Positions 34,582-43,556 of a stretch of DNA of 47,452 nucleotides are shown piece after piece. The position numbers were made by a program, and so were the translations under genes. Each line of letters starts with the position of its first letter. The first letter of the stretch is position 1. The stretch comes from CAYVDH01 sp964450355 (GTDB lineage: Bacteria; Bacteroidota; Bacteroidia; NS11-12g; UBA955): the NCBI GenBank assembly GCA_964450355.1, contig CAYVDH010000009.1, forward strand, positions 1 to 47,452. Reading direction: 5' to 3'. The notes beneath the pieces are model-generated. The model ran no database searches, was not told where the DNA came from, and saw only the letters and a program-made list of their open reading frames with translations.

Positions 34582-36792
34582 ATGAAACTAATTTTTGTTA
34601 ACATCCTATTCATTGTTATCTGTTTTTATAATGTTTGTTCAGGTCAAAGTAATTTTTCAAACTCTACTAAATTAGCTCTTGCAGAGCCAAACTTATATTG
34701 TCAACATGACAATAAAGTGTATGGTATGGCTATGATTAATTCTAATTTTAAACTCAATCAAATTGAAATTCAAGGTTTTGAATTAATAAGTCAAATAGAT
34801 TCCTTCATCACTTTTTCAGTTCCTATTAGCCATATTACTAGGTTAATTGATCACTCCATGCTCAAATACATAGAGTTATCAAATAAAATGAATTCATTGA
34901 GAAAGCAAAATGATGAAGAAAACAAGTTTACCAAGGTAGATAAACTTTATGATGGTATAAACAATGCTTTACCACAAAATTACACTGGAACAAACACTAT
35001 TGTAGGAATAGTAGATGTAGGTTTTCAAAATAATCACCCCAATTTTTACAATCAAAATGGAACTAAAAACAGAATTGTAAGGTATTGGCATCAAAATTAC
35101 CAGCAAGGAACTCCTCCACAAGGTTATACTTATGGAACAGAATTTACTACAAGTACTGGAATCGATTCAATGAATGATTACGATGGAATACACGGTACTC
35201 ATGTTGCAGGAATAGCTGCGGGTAGTGGATTATCCAGTCCTAATTTTAAATACAAAGGAGTTGCTCCTGATGCAGATTTGGTATTTGTAACCATTAAATA
35301 CAGTAACGATTCCATTCCCGGAAGTGCACTTGGTGATTATGTTGTAGCAAATTCAAACATCATAGATGCTTATAAATACATCTTTGATTACGCAGAATCT
35401 GTAGGCAAGCCAGCAGTTATTAATTTAAGTTGGGGAATGCATACAGGTTCGCACGATGGAAATAGCTTGTTTGACAAAGCAGTTGAATCGTTAGTAGGAA
35501 AAGGAAAGGTGTTGGTAGGAGCTAATGGAAATGATGGAGACAATCCAATGCATTGGAATTACAATTTAAGAAATGATACTGCCTCTACCATCATGATTGA
35601 AAACAATAGGCAAGATAGGGCAGATGAAAGTGTTTATTCTGATTTTTGGGGCAATGAAAACACGGATTTTAAAATAGAAATAGAAATTATAGACACGAAT
35701 TTAATTTCAATTTTTAAAACTGGATTTGTTTCATCTACTTTGAATAAGACTCAGACTTACAATACAACTTATCAATCAGAGAATGTAAAAATCACAATGG
35801 CTAGTACTCAGAAAAACCCATTGAATAACAAACCAAATATCACAGTTATGGTTGAACATTCGAATTCAAAAAGGTTTTTTATTTTGGCTCATTTAACTTC
35901 TGTTAATTCAGATATACATGCATGGAATAGTGGTGGAGTTAAACGCTGGACAAGTGGTGCATTTAGAAAAAGGGTAGGAGTTGCTGATTTCTCAAGCACT
36001 TACATCACTGGAAATACAGATTATACTGTTGGTGAAAATGGAGGAACTTCTAAATCCATGATTTCTGTTGGTGCCTTAGCTGCTCGTTCTTCTTTTTATA
36101 ATTACAAAGGGCAATTAATCAACGATAGTTCATACGTGCTACCTGGTGGAATAGCTCGATTTTCTAGCAAAGGACCTACAGTAGATGGAAGAATAAAACC
36201 AAACATTTCAGCACCAGGATACGATGTGCCTTCATCTGTGAATAACAAACAAATTGCACCATGGATGCTCAACAGAACGGTATTGAAATCTGAATTTAAA
36301 AATGATACTAATTATTGGATGACATCGAATGGAACTTCTATGGCAGCTCCACAAGTTACTGGTATAGTAGCGTTGTTGCTTCAAGCCAATCCAAATTTAA
36401 CGGCTTTACAAGTTAAAGATATTTTAGAAACTACTGCCACAAAAGATGCTCAAACTGGTGTTACTCCAAACAATGTATATGGACATGGTAAAGTAAATGC
36501 TTACAATGCCATTTTAAAAGCAATTCAAATGTCAAACATTTCAGAGAATGAAATACAATTGTTTAATGTTTATCCAAATCCAAGCAATCACAAATGTTAC
36601 ATTGAATTTCAAAAATCCATTGAAAATGGAACAATAGATATAACTACAATTCAAGGGCAATGTATCGATGTGTTTCATTTTGATCATCAAACTAGGCTAG
36701 AAATAGACTTATCAAACTACAACGTTGGTGTTTATTTTTTAAATGTTAAAATTCTTGAAAATGAATACACCATTAAAGTGGTTAAATATTAA
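34582..36792 (+). CDS. Secreted subtilisin-like serine protease (S8) with T9SS type-A C-terminal domain
   Basis: A 736-residue exported protease. Signal peptide (MKLIFVNILFIVICFYNVCS), then a propeptide-like region to about residue 125. The catalytic triad is Asp145 (GIVDVGF), His204 (DGIHGTHVAG) and Ser586 (NGTSMAAPQ). The spacing His to Ser is about 380 residues against about 157 in subtilisin, because a beta-rich insertion occupies roughly residues 330-470. The last 75 residues (FNVYPNPSNHKCYIEF ... GVYFLNVKILENEYTIKVVKY) form a type-A T9SS sorting domain with the YPNP motif. It is a probable extracellular protease of unknown substrate, with its own promoter and no partner gene. Confidence 0.93.
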   Translation: MKLIFVNILFIVICFYNVCSGQSNFSNSTKLALAEPNLYCQHDNKVYGMAMINSNFKLNQIEIQGFELISQIDSFITFSVPISHITRLIDHSMLKYIELSNKMNSLRKQNDEENKFTKVDKLYDGINNALPQNYTGTNTIVGIVDVGFQNNHPNFYNQNGTKNRIVRYWHQNYQQGTPPQGYTYGTEFTTSTGIDSMNDYDGIHGTHVAGIAAGSGLSSPNFKYKGVAPDADLVFVTIKYSNDSIPGSALGDYVVANSNIIDAYKYIFDYAESVGKPAVINLSWGMHTGSHDGNSLFDKAVESLVGKGKVLVGANGNDGDNPMHWNYNLRNDTASTIMIENNRQDRADESVYSDFWGNENTDFKIEIEIIDTNLISIFKTGFVSSTLNKTQTYNTTYQSENVKITMASTQKNPLNNKPNITVMVEHSNSKRFFILAHLTSVNSDIHAWNSGGVKRWTSGAFRKRVGVADFSSTYITGNTDYTVGENGGTSKSMISVGALAARSSFYNYKGQLINDSSYVLPGGIARFSSKGPTVDGRIKPNISAPGYDVPSSVNNKQIAPWMLNRTVLKSEFKNDTNYWMTSNGTSMAAPQVTGIVALLLQANPNLTALQVKDILETTATKDAQTGVTPNNVYGHGKVNAYNAILKAIQMSNISENEIQLFNVYPNPSNHKCYIEFQKSIENGTIDITTIQGQCIDVFHFDHQTRLEIDLSNYNVGVYFLNVKILENEYTIKVVKY

Positions 36793-36846
36793 TGGGAAAT
36801 ATTCAAATCATTGTCGAATTAATATTTAAACATTGGTAAATACATT

Positions 36847-36854
36847 CATATTTG
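36847..36854 (+). promoter_or_regulatory. Possible -7 element CATATTTG before the permease gene
   Basis: One mismatch to TAnnTTTG, 19 nt before the TTG at 36874; no -33 TTG at proper spacing. Weak on its own, but the 81-bp gap after the subtilisin gene needs some promoter unless there is read-through. Confidence 0.25.
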
Positions 36855-36873
36855 AAATCATCTAATCATAACA

Positions 36874-38154
36874 TTGGCAATTAAATTGTATTTCAGGTTA
36901 ATTTATGAAAGCATTAAAATGGCTTTTCAATCCATTATTGCTAATAAATTAAGGTCATTACTTTCTATTTTAGGAATCACTATAGGCATTTTTTCAATTG
37001 TATTAGTATATACTTTAGTTGATTCTCTTGAAAAAAACATAAAAAGCAGTATTGAAAGCATGGGTAAAAATGTCATTTACATTGACAAATGGGAGTGGAT
37101 GGCTGGAGGAAACGATTATCCTTGGTGGAAATATGTCAATAGACCATCTGCAAAGTTATCAGAAATTGAAGCATTAGAATTGCATCCTGTTTCCAATTTA
37201 ATAGAAGCAATATCGTTTTCACAAAATTCGAATTCAGACATTAAAGTCGGAAAAAATTCTGTAGAAGATGTAGAAGTAAAAGGTTATTCATACACATTTC
37301 CAATCATTCAAAATTTAGAATTTAACAGTGGTCGTTTTTATAATGAATTCGAAGATAAATCAGGTTCACCTGTCATCGTTTTAGGTGATAATGTAGCAAA
37401 GGGTTTGTTTCCTGAAACGAATAATTACATTGGAAAAAATGTCACTTTGTTTGGAAAACAACTGAACGTGATAGGGACATTAAAAAACCAAGGAGACAAT
37501 TTAATAAACATTGATTTTGATGATGCAGTAATTGTTCCAATCAAGTTCTTAAAAATGGTGACTTCAAATGAAAGTGAAGCTAATACCAATTTGATTGTAA
37601 AAGCAAAAGACAACATTACATCCGATGATTTATATGGTGAATTAAAAGGAGCAATGAGAGGTATTAGAAGAATTAAACCTAACGAAGATGACAATTTTTC
37701 TTTGAACAAAATTTCTTTCTTAAGTGAATCCATTTCAGAATTTTTTGGAACCATCAATACCATGGGATTAATTATAGGTTTATTTTCTTTATTAGTAGGA
37801 GGGTTTGGTGTAGCAAATATCATGTTTGTCTCAGTCAAAGAAAGAACTAATTTAATTGGAATTCAAAAATCACTGGGTGCAAAAAATCAATTCATATTAA
37901 TTCAATTTTTAACCGAGGCAATAACACTTTGTATTTTCGGAGGATTGATTGGAATAGCCCTTACTTATGGTTCTGCTTATTTAGGGAATTATTTTTTGGA
38001 AAACAACATGAAATCAACTTTTAGGTTGTTTGTTTCAATTGACAATTTTTTATATGGTTTATTTTTTGCCTCAATAATTGGACTTTTATCTGGTATAATA
38101 CCAGCATATAAGGCAAGCCAACTTGTTCCAGTTGAAGCTATCAGAAGCAAATAA
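36874..38154 (+). CDS. ABC transporter permease, MacB/FtsX type, without adjacent ATPase
   Basis: A 426-residue permease. One N-terminal transmembrane helix (IANKLRSLLSILGITIGIFSIV), a periplasmic MacB-type domain (about residues 50-280) and three C-terminal helices with the FtsX signature (GGFGVANIMFVSVKERTNLIGIQKSLGAKN). No ATG precedes the family's conserved start; TTG at 36874 or 36886 gives the expected amphipathic N-terminus, while ATG 36919 would begin at MAFQSIIANKL. Family members pair with a MacB/LolD-type ATPase for export or lipoprotein release; none is in this window, so the partner must be encoded elsewhere. Its stop is five bases from the convergent gene. Confidence 0.88.
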   Translation: MAIKLYFRLIYESIKMAFQSIIANKLRSLLSILGITIGIFSIVLVYTLVDSLEKNIKSSIESMGKNVIYIDKWEWMAGGNDYPWWKYVNRPSAKLSEIEALELHPVSNLIEAISFSQNSNSDIKVGKNSVEDVEVKGYSYTFPIIQNLEFNSGRFYNEFEDKSGSPVIVLGDNVAKGLFPETNNYIGKNVTLFGKQLNVIGTLKNQGDNLINIDFDDAVIVPIKFLKMVTSNESEANTNLIVKAKDNITSDDLYGELKGAMRGIRRIKPNEDDNFSLNKISFLSESISEFFGTINTMGLIIGLFSLLVGGFGVANIMFVSVKERTNLIGIQKSLGAKNQFILIQFLTEAITLCIFGGLIGIALTYGSAYLGNYFLENNMKSTFRLFVSIDNFLYGLFFASIIGLLSGIIPAYKASQLVPVEAIRSK

Positions 38155-38159
38155 TTATG

Positions 38160-40310
38160 TTATCTTATCAATTGTACAACTCCGTTAATGGTCTTACTGA
38201 GTCCTGTTTTTGAATTTTTAAGATTGTAAATGTAATAATAGACACCTGTAGGACAAGGTTCAACTATGTTGTTTTTATAGCCTCCATTCCAAAATTCTCC
38301 ATTTGGCAATTTAAATTGATGAACAACTTCGCCCCATCTATTGAATATGATTCCATCTAATAAATCAAAACCAGATAATTCTATTTTAAATTCATCGTTT
38401 AATTCATCTCCACCATTTAAATTTGGAGTAAATACATTTCCTATTTTCAATGAATTTGTATCGCAATTTATAAATTTCAAATCCAATGTATCTGTGAACA
38501 TACATTTATTGGTATCAGTGATTGTTAACCATATTTTCTTGGAATCTGAGACTACAACATTGTTTTGAATAGAATTATCGAACCATAAAAAACTAGAACG
38601 CGCGTTAACAAATGGTTTGATAGTTACAAATTCACCTTTACAATAGGTTGAGTCCTTGCCAAGTGTAAATTTTGGTGTAGGATATACTGTTAAATCTTTG
38701 TAAAATGTATCCGACAAACAACCGGTATTGCTGGTGTATTGAACTACCAATTGTACTTTGTATTTCCCTACTTTGTTAAAAGCTTTATTAATGCTATCTC
38801 CAGTTAATGAACTTCCATCACTAAAATTCCATTTAAAAATGGCAGATGAATCACTTTGTGTTTTTAAAATAAAATTAAAAGACGAATCGCAAGTTTTGTC
38901 AATGCCTGATTGAAGTTCAAATTTACTGATATTGTTCTCGAAAGAAGAAGCTACTTCGGTAGCATAAGATTCTTCATTGCTAAAAGCATATAAATAGGCA
39001 ATAAAACCTTTATCAGATTTTATGCTGTAAGTAGTAGCAAATTGGGCAGGAAATTGAATAACGCTTTGATCGCATGAAATTACCTTGTTAGATGTATCAA
39101 TAATTGCATTATTAACAGTAATATTTTTAGCTTCGTTTTTATTGCATACAACAACAATATATGCTTCTGAAGGACCTAGGGATTTGGTTCCAAGCTTTAA
39201 TGTTTCAGGAACTCTGAAAGATGATTTAGTTGTTTTTTGAAAATCAGGAATAATGCTTGTCATGCTAGGGTTGCCAATACTTAAAGGGTTTCCATTACAA
39301 ATTCCACTTTTTAACATCAAATTGACACTGATTTTTTTATCCGATTCAATACAAATGATTTTATTGGTATTTTGATTCACTTGATATACATCACCTTGAT
39401 TTAGGGTAGCTATAGGATTTCCATCTATAGTGATGTTAGTGTTGTTTTCGGTAACCACTATTTGGTAATAATAACCATTGGTCATTTTAGCTATTGGAAA
39501 AACAGTGTATTTTGTTCCTAAATATTGTACTGGTTTGGATTGGTTATATAAATGTTCAAATCCACTACAATTAGAACTGAAGTCAACAAAAGTACTTTTA
39601 ACACCTTCAAAAACAACAAATTTTTTACACCCATTTGTATTCCATATTTTAGTTCCAGTAAAAGATTGGCTATCTTTAGCTTGAACTTGGTAAGCTTGCC
39701 CTTTTCTTAGATTTATAGTATAAGGTACATTAGCCGTTTTACCATATTTTGATTCAGCAGTAGGTAATATATTTATTTTACAATTATCATCAATAGCTAC
39801 AATCACAAACTCGCTGTTGTTTTCTATTCCAATGTTTTCATAGCCTCGGTATGTATTGATATAATAAATAGGATTTTTTGGGATGTTTTCAACAGGGATT
39901 ATCATTGCTGACTCAGTGCTGTTTAAAGCATTATTAATTGCAGTAAGTGTAATTGGATTAGTACTTTCTAAATAAACACTTCTGTTTTGAGGTAGTTCCG
40001 AACCTAAATTATCGATTATAAACTGGTTAACATTGGGGGTAGTAGTAGCATTGAAAATAATAAAAGTATCTTTTCTGTAAACATCAATGGATTTAGTATT
40101 ACCCAAAAGACTAATTTTAATGTTGTTTTGATTGAATTCAGAACTGATTGAAAAAATAATTTGAGTGGGTGTGGAATAATTTTGCAAAAAACTTAAATAA
40201 AATTCATTGCCATAATAATTGCTTTGATTTTGAGATAACAATCTGCTAAACAACATCATAAAGGCAAACAAGATATAAAACTTTAGTTTATAAATATTAG
40301 GGATATACAT
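38160..40310 (-). CDS. Secreted protein with IgGFc-binding-like N-terminus, PKD domain and T9SS type-B C-terminal domain
   Basis: A 716-residue cargo protein. A signal peptide ends near residue 27 (SRLLSQ). The N-terminal 450 or so residues (YYGNEFYLSFLQNY, PITLTAINN, VPYTINLRKGQAYQVQA, SDKGFIAYLYAF) resemble the IgGFc-binding N-terminal domain found in Bacteroidota surface proteins. One PKD module follows (FKWNFSDGSSLTGD, about 480-560). The end has NVFTPNLNGGDELNDEFKI, FNRWGEVVH, FWNGG and GVYYYIYNL, finishing NGVVQLIR, almost the same terminus as the gene at the window's left edge. It is probably surface-exposed; an immunoglobulin ligand should not be assumed. Promoter at 40324-40356. Confidence 0.9.
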   Translation of the reverse strand: MYIPNIYKLKFYILFAFMMLFSRLLSQNQSNYYGNEFYLSFLQNYSTPTQIIFSISSEFNQNNIKISLLGNTKSIDVYRKDTFIIFNATTTPNVNQFIIDNLGSELPQNRSVYLESTNPITLTAINNALNSTESAMIIPVENIPKNPIYYINTYRGYENIGIENNSEFVIVAIDDNCKINILPTAESKYGKTANVPYTINLRKGQAYQVQAKDSQSFTGTKIWNTNGCKKFVVFEGVKSTFVDFSSNCSGFEHLYNQSKPVQYLGTKYTVFPIAKMTNGYYYQIVVTENNTNITIDGNPIATLNQGDVYQVNQNTNKIICIESDKKISVNLMLKSGICNGNPLSIGNPSMTSIIPDFQKTTKSSFRVPETLKLGTKSLGPSEAYIVVVCNKNEAKNITVNNAIIDTSNKVISCDQSVIQFPAQFATTYSIKSDKGFIAYLYAFSNEESYATEVASSFENNISKFELQSGIDKTCDSSFNFILKTQSDSSAIFKWNFSDGSSLTGDSINKAFNKVGKYKVQLVVQYTSNTGCLSDTFYKDLTVYPTPKFTLGKDSTYCKGEFVTIKPFVNARSSFLWFDNSIQNNVVVSDSKKIWLTITDTNKCMFTDTLDLKFINCDTNSLKIGNVFTPNLNGGDELNDEFKIELSGFDLLDGIIFNRWGEVVHQFKLPNGEFWNGGYKNNIVEPCPTGVYYYIYNLKNSKTGLSKTINGVVQLIR

Positions 40311-40323
40311 TAAAATTTAAGTG

Positions 40324-40356
40324 CAAAGGTAAAAAACTTCTTATTTATCTATCAAA
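40324..40356 (-). promoter_or_regulatory. Strong Bacteroidota promoter (TTTG, 21-bp spacer, TACCTTTG) for the IgGFc-like T9SS gene
   Basis: On the minus strand TTTG (40356-40353), 21 bp, then TACCTTTG (40331-40324): a full match to both consensus elements and the best promoter in the window. It ends 13 nt before the ATG at 40310. Confidence 0.7.
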
Positions 40357-40380
40357 CTATTATTTTTGACGAGATTTTAA

Positions 40381-40410
40381 TTGAAATGGTTGCATAAAGA
40401 ACTTATTTTG
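40381..40410 (+). promoter_or_regulatory. Probable promoter (TTG, 19-bp spacer, TTATTTTG) for the M16 protease gene
   Basis: TTG at 40381-40383 and TTATTTTG at 40403-40410 (one mismatch to TAnnTTTG). It is divergent from the promoter on the other strand and gives a leader of about 35 nt. Confidence 0.4.
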
Positions 40411-40450
40411 AATTAAAATTTTTTAACCTTATAAATCTATTATTACAAAA

Positions 40451-43423
40451 ATGAAAAAACTGTTTTTAATTTCAATTGCTTTAGTTGGGACATGCATGTC
40501 ATCTATGTATGCTCAAAAGGGCAATACCAATGCTAAAAAACCTGCAACAAGCGGTACTCAAAAGACTGCTAATTCTCCAACGGCAACAGCTCCTTTAACA
40601 GCAGCTCCTGTAGCTCCTGCGTTAGTAGCTTCAAGTTTAAGTGGGACTGTATTACTTAAAAAGGTAGAAGCACAACCCGGAAAACTAATTATACCATACA
40701 CCAAATACAGATTAGCAAATGGATTAACTGTATTAATTCACGAAGATCACAGCGATCCATTAGTGCATGTAGAAGTGACTTACCATGTGGGTTCAAACAG
40801 AGAAACTCCAAGAAGAACTGGATTTGCTCACTTTTTTGAACACATGATGTTCCAAGGTTCACAAAATGTTGCTGACGAAGAACATTTTAAAATGATTCAA
40901 GGAGCAGGAGGTAGAATGAATGGAACAACAAACAGAGATAGAACAAATTATTTTGAAACAGTTCCTAGTAATTATTTAGAAACATGTTTGTGGTTAGAAG
41001 CTGACAGAATGGGATTTCTATTACCAGCTTTCACTCAAAAAAAGTTTGAGGTACAAAGATCAACAGTAAAAAATGAAAAAGACCAAAGCTATGGTTCTAG
41101 TTACAGTTCATTGCCTGAAGTAAAAGACGAAACATTATATCCTTATGGACATCCTTATTCTTGGCAAACAATTGGTTATGTTGATGATTTAAATGAAGCA
41201 GATTCTTCAGATTTAAAAAACTTCTTCATTAAATGGTACGGACCAAACAATGCTACATTGGTTATTGCAGGTGATGTTAACACAGAAGAAACCATTAAAA
41301 TGGTTGAAAAATATTTCAATTCTATTAACAGAGGAAATGAGATTCCACCATTGCCTAAAAAACCAGTAACATTAGAAGAGAAAAAAGTTCAATCAATTCA
41401 ATCTAAAATATTTTTTCCATTAACTAACATTATTTTCCCTACAGCTCATTCCTTCCACGCAGATGAACCAGCATTAGATATTTTATCTCAATTGTTATCT
41501 GCTTCAAGAAATTCAGTATTGTACAAACATTTCATTGATGATGAGACTTGTGTTCAAGCAAATTCTTATAATGCTACTTATGAAATAGCAGGAGAATTCA
41601 ACTTCCAAATTGTAACATATCCTGGAGAACAAGGTGGTTTATCAGTAAAAGAAATACAAGATAGACTTGCATTAGCCTTTGAAGAATTTGAAAAAAATGG
41701 ATTTAAAGATGAAGAACTTGAAAGAATTAAAAATGCATATGTTGCAAGTTACTATTCATATACATCAACTGCTGCATCTAAAGCAAACATTTTAAGTCAA
41801 TATGAAATGTTGATGCCTAATAAAGATTTTAATTTACAAGATGATGTTGATAGATATAAAAAAGTAAGTAAAGAAGACATCATGAGAGTATTTAGAAAAT
41901 ACATTAAAGATAAAAATTATGCTTGTATAAACATATTGCCTCATCCAGATTCATATAATCCTGAGAAAAAAGTACCATTGTATGAAAGTATAAACCGTTA
42001 TAAAGATGAAACACCTGATAAATCAAGTTACATGGGATTATCATACAATGCAGCTGTAGATCCTATTGGATTTGACAGAAGTAAAAAACCTGTTCCACCT
42101 GCTGCTAAATCTTCTATTATACCAGATTTCTTTAAATTTGACTTAGAAAATGGTATCAAAGTAATTGCTACTAAAACTACTGAAACTCCAAGAGTAAACA
42201 TTCAAGTAAAAATAAATGGCGGTCATTTATTTGAAACTGGAAAAATAAAAAATGGAACTGCTACCATGTTAGCTGCGATGTTAAATGAAGGCACTACTAC
42301 TAAAACAGCTAAAGTGCTTGAAGAAAAAATGGGTGACTTGTCAAGCAACATTGCATTCAATGCTGATGACGATGCAATATATTGTAATATTGAATGTTAT
42401 AAAGATAAAATCAAAGAAACAATGGATTTATTTCAAGACATGTTGATGAATCCTGCTTTTGATGAAAAAGAATTCAAAAAACAAAAGAAAGGATTAGCAG
42501 AAAGCATATCTTCAAATATTCTTACACCAGAGAATAACGCACAGTTTAGATTCACTGAATTATTGTATGGAAAAGACAATCCAATTGGTGTAAGTAACTT
42601 AAGTAGTTACAGTGATGTGAAAAAATTAAGTATTGATGATTTAAAAAATTTCCATAAAAACTTTTTATCTTCAAGTTTAACAACCATTTCATTGGTAGGT
42701 GATATTGATGAATCAATAAAATCAAGTTTTCAATCATTAGCTACTTGGAAAACAATTAAATTAGAAATGCCTAAATACACAAAATTCCCAGCTCCAGAAA
42801 AAACTAAAGTGTATTTAATGAATAAAGACAATGCAAAACAATCTGACATCATGATTGCTTATAAATCTCTACCTTACGATGTCAAAGGAGAATATTTTAA
42901 AGCCAGTATCATGAATTTTGTATTAGGAGGTAATTTCAATTCAAGAATGAATTTGAATTTAAGAGAAGATAAAGGTTGGACTTATGGGATTAGTTCATTC
43001 TTCATGGCTAATTCTACTGATTATCCTGGATTGTATATGGTATCTGCTGGTATTAAAACAAAAGCTACAGATAGTGCAATAACAGAAGTGATTAAAATCA
43101 TTAAAAACTACATTGAAAATGGTATCACCAATGAGGAATTGGAATTTACCAAAAAATCATTGTTAGGTGGAGATGCATTAAAATATGAAAGTCCTTTCAG
43201 CAAATTGAGATTTATCAATCAAATATTGGATTACAATTTAGATAAAAACTTCAACACAGAAAAAGACATGATTGTAAAAAACATTACTAAAGAGGAAATA
43301 AATGCATTGATTAAGAAGTATTTAAGTGTTGAGAACATAGTTATATTTGTAGTAGGAGATGACGTAAAAATCATTGATGGATTAAATAACTTAGGTTATG
43401 GTAAAGTAAACATTGTAAAATAA
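40451..43423 (+). CDS. M16 family zinc metalloprotease (two-domain, pitrilysin/PqqL type), exported
   Basis: A 990-residue protein. Signal peptide (MKKLFLISIALVGTC...YAQ), then an Ala/Thr/Pro-rich linker to about residue 65. The N-terminal M16 half has the inverted zinc motif HFFEH (His127, His131, catalytic Glu130) and the distal ligand Glu209 in VKNEKDQSYG. The C-terminal half (about 570-990, FKFDLENGIKVIATK ... WTYGISSFFMANS) keeps the fold and the R/Y-type substrate-binding region but lacks HxxEH, as in active-inactive fusions of this family. It is probably a periplasmic or envelope oligopeptidase. Transcribed alone, ending at a strong terminator. Confidence 0.93.
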   Translation: MKKLFLISIALVGTCMSSMYAQKGNTNAKKPATSGTQKTANSPTATAPLTAAPVAPALVASSLSGTVLLKKVEAQPGKLIIPYTKYRLANGLTVLIHEDHSDPLVHVEVTYHVGSNRETPRRTGFAHFFEHMMFQGSQNVADEEHFKMIQGAGGRMNGTTNRDRTNYFETVPSNYLETCLWLEADRMGFLLPAFTQKKFEVQRSTVKNEKDQSYGSSYSSLPEVKDETLYPYGHPYSWQTIGYVDDLNEADSSDLKNFFIKWYGPNNATLVIAGDVNTEETIKMVEKYFNSINRGNEIPPLPKKPVTLEEKKVQSIQSKIFFPLTNIIFPTAHSFHADEPALDILSQLLSASRNSVLYKHFIDDETCVQANSYNATYEIAGEFNFQIVTYPGEQGGLSVKEIQDRLALAFEEFEKNGFKDEELERIKNAYVASYYSYTSTAASKANILSQYEMLMPNKDFNLQDDVDRYKKVSKEDIMRVFRKYIKDKNYACINILPHPDSYNPEKKVPLYESINRYKDETPDKSSYMGLSYNAAVDPIGFDRSKKPVPPAAKSSIIPDFFKFDLENGIKVIATKTTETPRVNIQVKINGGHLFETGKIKNGTATMLAAMLNEGTTTKTAKVLEEKMGDLSSNIAFNADDDAIYCNIECYKDKIKETMDLFQDMLMNPAFDEKEFKKQKKGLAESISSNILTPENNAQFRFTELLYGKDNPIGVSNLSSYSDVKKLSIDDLKNFHKNFLSSSLTTISLVGDIDESIKSSFQSLATWKTIKLEMPKYTKFPAPEKTKVYLMNKDNAKQSDIMIAYKSLPYDVKGEYFKASIMNFVLGGNFNSRMNLNLREDKGWTYGISSFFMANSTDYPGLYMVSAGIKTKATDSAITEVIKIIKNYIENGITNEELEFTKKSLLGGDALKYESPFSKLRFINQILDYNLDKNFNTEKDMIVKNITKEEINALIKKYLSVENIVIFVVGDDVKIIDGLNNLGYGKVNIVK

Positions 43424-43446
43424 TACATCAATTAAATAAAAAATTC

Positions 43447-43478
43447 AAAAAAGGCTAATCATTCGATTAGCCTTTTTT
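43447..43478 (+). terminator. Rho-independent terminator after the M16 protease
   Basis: A perfect 13-bp stem, AAAAAAGGCTAAT with ATTAGCCTTTTTT, around the six-base loop CATTCG, 24 nt after the stop. It is followed by TGTTGG, so the T run is the stem's own 3' arm. The A/T symmetry makes it usable in both directions, but only the plus-strand gene needs it. Confidence 0.9.
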
Positions 43479-43556
43479 GTTGGTATAATGTGGATTCTAT
43501 TGATAATTAATTGTTAAAAATGTTGTATTTTGCAATGATTTTCAAAAAACAAATAT

